Source: Desulfobacteraceae bacterium
GTDB taxonomy: Bacteria; Desulfobacterota; DSM-4660; Desulfatiglandales; Desulfatiglandaceae
Direction: 5' to 3'
Length of the DNA: 8,014 nt
NCBI GenBank assembly: GCA_013203065.1
Contig: JABMQV010000166.1
Location: 1-8,014, forward strand
Part shown: piece by piece, positions 6,188 through 8,014 of the stretch
Layout of the letters: every line of letters begins with the position of its first letter
Position numbering within the stretch: the first letter of the stretch is position 1
The notes under the pieces: model-generated
What the model was told of the DNA's origin: nothing
What the model saw: only the letters and a program-made list of their open reading frames with translations
The model's database searches: none
Program-made: the position numbers and the translations under genes

Positions 6188-7267
6188 CTAAAAATCCATG
6201 GCTAAAGGGATAGGGGCCTGACCTGAATGTCCCGATGTTTGTCCTTCGGCGACCGTTGAGAGAAACTGCCTCGCGATCTCCCGTGCAATAAGCGGGGCGT
6301 TACCACCCGAACGGTTATTGACGATTACATTTATTTTGACGTCCTTGTGGATCGCGGTCCTCATCAGGTCGACTGTCTCTTTCACCATCCGGGGATTTAC
6401 CATCCCATCCACAAGTGCGTTGAAGGGGTGGGCCTTGGCGTAGGCATCCTCATAACGCATGCCTCGCGGTGTCATCAGCCGAATGATGCAGACCTTTCCG
6501 GCGTTCAAAAACCTCCCCCCGGAGAGGCCAAACTGGCGGGAAAGGGGAGGAAGCCACGTCCAGTGCGAAAGCACCTGGCCTACCCCGTACTTCTCAAAGA
6601 CCTCAAAGACCGGGGCAGACAGAAAGGTTTCGGTGCGCAGTTCCACATGGTAGCGTTTGTCACCTGGAATTTGGTCAAAAAAGGTATCCAGATCTTGAGC
6701 CAACCCTTGAACGGAGGATCGTTCCTCCTTGCGTTGGTATTCCTGTTCAAAGATCAGGCCATCCAGGCAGGGGTCCAGCAACTCCAGGGCCGGTTCGTAA
6801 AATTGGCGGATAAAGGTCTCCGGGTCCAGGTAATGTTCGTTTTGGAGATATTCCCTCCCCCTTCGCACTTTTTTTGCAAATGTGGTCTGAGGCACCTTGA
6901 GGATGATGCGATCTCCCTGCTCAAGATATCGCCGGTAGGTGCGCAGCACGTGGAAATTCCGGGTGGGATTCCCATCCCCGTCCTTGAGGGCCTGGTAGAA
7001 TGTAAAATCCAGTTCAAGTGTCCGAAAATGCCGGAAATACTCTTTAACGCTCTGAACGGGCAAAACCTCTTCTACAAAACTCTTACCCTTTATCTTTTTT
7101 GAGCGGCGGCTTATTCGACCCGTATAGCGCCCCTCTGAATAGACCTGTCCGATCCAGCCCGAATACCGGTCGCTGGCAGTCCCCAGATAGACATTGGGGT
7201 GTAGATTTCGGAACTGAAAACGTTCCAATCTTGAGGCACCTTCGGGATTGAGCGTCATATTTTTCAC
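6188..7267 (-). CDS. DUF72 family (YecE-like) TIM-barrel protein
   Basis: The 359-residue soluble protein belongs to DUF72, a TIM-barrel-like family of unknown function. Visible landmarks are the opening strand VYLGTASDRYSGWIGQVY (26-43), then VKEYFRHFRTLELDFTFYQ (74-92), which corresponds to the family's F-x-T-V-E-x-x-x-T-F-Y pattern. The barrel strands ILKVPQTTF (122-130) and HVELRTETFL (207-216) follow, and late in the protein NVIVNNRSGGNAPLIARE (313-330) matches the conserved N-N-x-x-x-G-x-A-P ending. It is longer than typical 240-280-residue members, with a 20-25-residue basic insert after the first strand (46-65) and a helical middle. The GTG at 7265-7267 lies 3 bases after AAAGGA, unusually close. 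The ATG three codons later (7256-7258) has GGTGA five bases upstream and may be the true start. It is the first gene of a coupled pair with DUF3786, and diverges from the binding-protein gene. Confidence 0.88.
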   Translation of the reverse strand: MKNMTLNPEGASRLERFQFRNLHPNVYLGTASDRYSGWIGQVYSEGRYTGRISRRSKKIKGKSFVEEVLPVQSVKEYFRHFRTLELDFTFYQALKDGDGNPTRNFHVLRTYRRYLEQGDRIILKVPQTTFAKKVRRGREYLQNEHYLDPETFIRQFYEPALELLDPCLDGLIFEQEYQRKEERSSVQGLAQDLDTFFDQIPGDKRYHVELRTETFLSAPVFEVFEKYGVGQVLSHWTWLPPLSRQFGLSGGRFLNAGKVCIIRLMTPRGMRYEDAYAKAHPFNALVDGMVNPRMVKETVDLMRTAIHKDVKINVIVNNRSGGNAPLIAREIARQFLSTVAEGQTSGHSGQAPIPLAMDF

Positions 7268-7362
7268 CGATCCTTTGTCTTAATAATCAAAAACCCGCCA
7301 TCACGGCAAGTAAAACCGTCATCTCGCTTGGGCGCTATCCCGATGATCCCAACCCTTTTTGC

Positions 7363-7391
7363 TTGACTGGAGGCACCCAATTCCCTATTTA
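7363..7391 (+). promoter_or_regulatory. candidate sigma-70 promoter for the binding-protein gene
   Basis: TTGACT (7363-7368) is one mismatch from the -35 consensus and is followed after 17 bp by TATTTA (7386-7391), a poor -10. It would give a leader of roughly 75 bases before the ATG at 7474. The 206 bp region 7268-7473 must also hold the promoter of the DUF72-DUF3786 pair on the other strand, for which I see nothing better than TTGCCG with a TATTAA 18 bp away. No small gene is apparent in this gap. Confidence 0.3.
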
Positions 7392-7473
7392 TTTTGGCAA
7401 AGTTGCATGGTAGTGATATCTCTTTGCCTGGTTTCAACCGATTCCCGGAACAAACCCTTACAGCAGGTTTTCC

Positions 7474-8014
7474 ATGACCATAAAGAGAGCCCTTATATTC
7501 GCACCCATAATCCTGATAGTCTTTCTGCTCCAGTCCTATTTCTGGGTACCCACCTATGAGCAACAAACAAAGGGCAACCCCGAACGCCTCCACGAATACA
7601 TCACGGCCTCCACCGGCGATGCAACCCTTTTGAACCCCATTCTGTCGACCGACGCAACAAGCAGCCAGATAGAGAGTTTGGTTTTTGACGCCCTCATTGA
7701 CTATAACGAGGAACTGCAATTCAGGGGGCGTCTGGCCACCTCCTGGGAACTCTATGAGGAGGCCTATTTCTACGTAAACGAACGGGCCAAGATTCCGGGC
7801 TCCCCCGACAACAGCGCAGAGGCCGTGGTAGAGGTCCTCAGAAAAGCCATGCGGACAACCGGATCTCTGGACCCAGGTTTAAAGGGCTCGCTTGAGAATA
7901 TCGAAGAGATCTCCATTGAGCCTCCGCGGGAATACCGCACCGTCAAACAGGAAAAACCTGCCAATAAGGACAAAAAGGGACGTGAACTAAAGATTCGTGT
8001 CAGGGCCCCGGCCA
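7474..8014 (+). CDS. ABC transporter solute-binding protein, peptide type (SBP_bac_5), 5' part only
   Basis: The frame is open from the ATG at 7474 to the window edge, giving 180 complete codons of a gene that continues to the right. The N terminus has two basic residues and a hydrophobic segment (5-23), a signal peptide or anchor without a lipobox cysteine. The segment DATLLNPILSTDATSSQIES (49-68) followed by LVFDALIDYNEEL and GRLATSWE (85-92) is the classic opening of DppA/OppA-type extracytoplasmic binding proteins, which deliver peptides, nickel or similar ligands to an ABC importer. After it, the usual F-x-L-R-x-x-V-x-F-H-D-G strand is not seen. In its place is a charged region with AEAVVEVLRKAMRTTGSLDP (115-134) and a lysine-rich segment (159-169), suggesting an enlarged or divergent subfamily. 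The ribosome site is weak (AGG about six bases upstream). Importer genes would be expected to the right. Confidence 0.82.
   Translation, partial: MTIKRALIFAPIILIVFLLQSYFWVPTYEQQTKGNPERLHEYITASTGDATLLNPILSTDATSSQIESLVFDALIDYNEELQFRGRLATSWELYEEAYFYVNERAKIPGSPDNSAEAVVEVLRKAMRTTGSLDPGLKGSLENIEEISIEPPREYRTVKQEKPANKDKKGRELKIRVRAPA

Noticed and set aside
6347..7102. 251-codon plus-strand open frame
   Set aside because: It lies entirely antisense to the DUF72 gene, has proline- and leucine-rich low-coding composition and matches no family; it is a shadow of the opposite strand.
7393..7408. TGGCA...TTGCA resembling a sigma-54 promoter
   Set aside because: The spacing between the GG and GC elements is several bases too short for the -24/-12 arrangement.
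7264..7719. 151-codon minus-strand open frame
   Set aside because: It overlaps the well-supported binding-protein gene on the plus strand and shows no family features.

Overview
The window is an ordinary-looking chromosomal stretch, probably from an anaerobic deltaproteobacterium-type organism (Desulfobacterota, for example a sulfate reducer or syntroph). That guess is inferred from gene content: a nitroreductase fused to a two-cluster ferredoxin domain, a DUF3786 protein, a DUF456 membrane protein, a PAS-GGDEF signalling protein and a long peptide-type binding protein. No rRNA, tRNA, phage, insertion sequence or CRISPR array is visible. No complete new biological system could be recognised.

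Layout, left to right. Positions 1-320 hold no convincing gene, only a possible degraded minus-strand reading frame. A plus-strand pair follows: a YjbQ/UPF0047 family protein (321-737) and a PAS-GGDEF diguanylate cyclase (770-1831). After a 195 bp gap containing a 12 bp palindrome comes the ferredoxin-nitroreductase (2027-2851). The next block is on the minus strand and reads right to left: a DUF456 membrane protein (4232-3753), a BamE/SmpA-like lipoprotein (3659-3216), and the broken 5' end of an RND-type efflux periplasmic adaptor gene (about 3202-2917). The rest of that adaptor and its pump are absent, and the nitroreductase gene lies where they would be. This block looks like an eroded envelope or efflux locus.

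From 4233 to 4453 is a divergent intergenic region with a hairpin, a dyad and one copy of a 20 bp imperfect repeat that also occurs upstream of the nitroreductase. It leads into a MalK/UgpC-type ABC ATPase (4454-5518), with no permease or binding protein beside it. Convergent with it, 7 bp away, is a tightly coupled minus-strand pair: a DUF72 protein (7267-6188) followed 2 bp later by a DUF3786 protein (6185-5526). A second divergent region (7268-7473) separates this pair from a plus-strand solute-binding protein of the peptide (DppA/OppA, SBP_bac_5) type. That gene starts at 7474 and runs off the right edge.

The genes do not form one pathway. The clearest functional units are the YjbQ/GGDEF pair, the DUF72-DUF3786 coupled pair, the eroded lipoprotein/adaptor operon, and the start of a peptide-type ABC importer at the right edge. 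Best second looks are the adaptor-gene remnant, the coupled DUF72-DUF3786 pair, the atypical mid-section of the binding protein, and the shared intergenic repeat.
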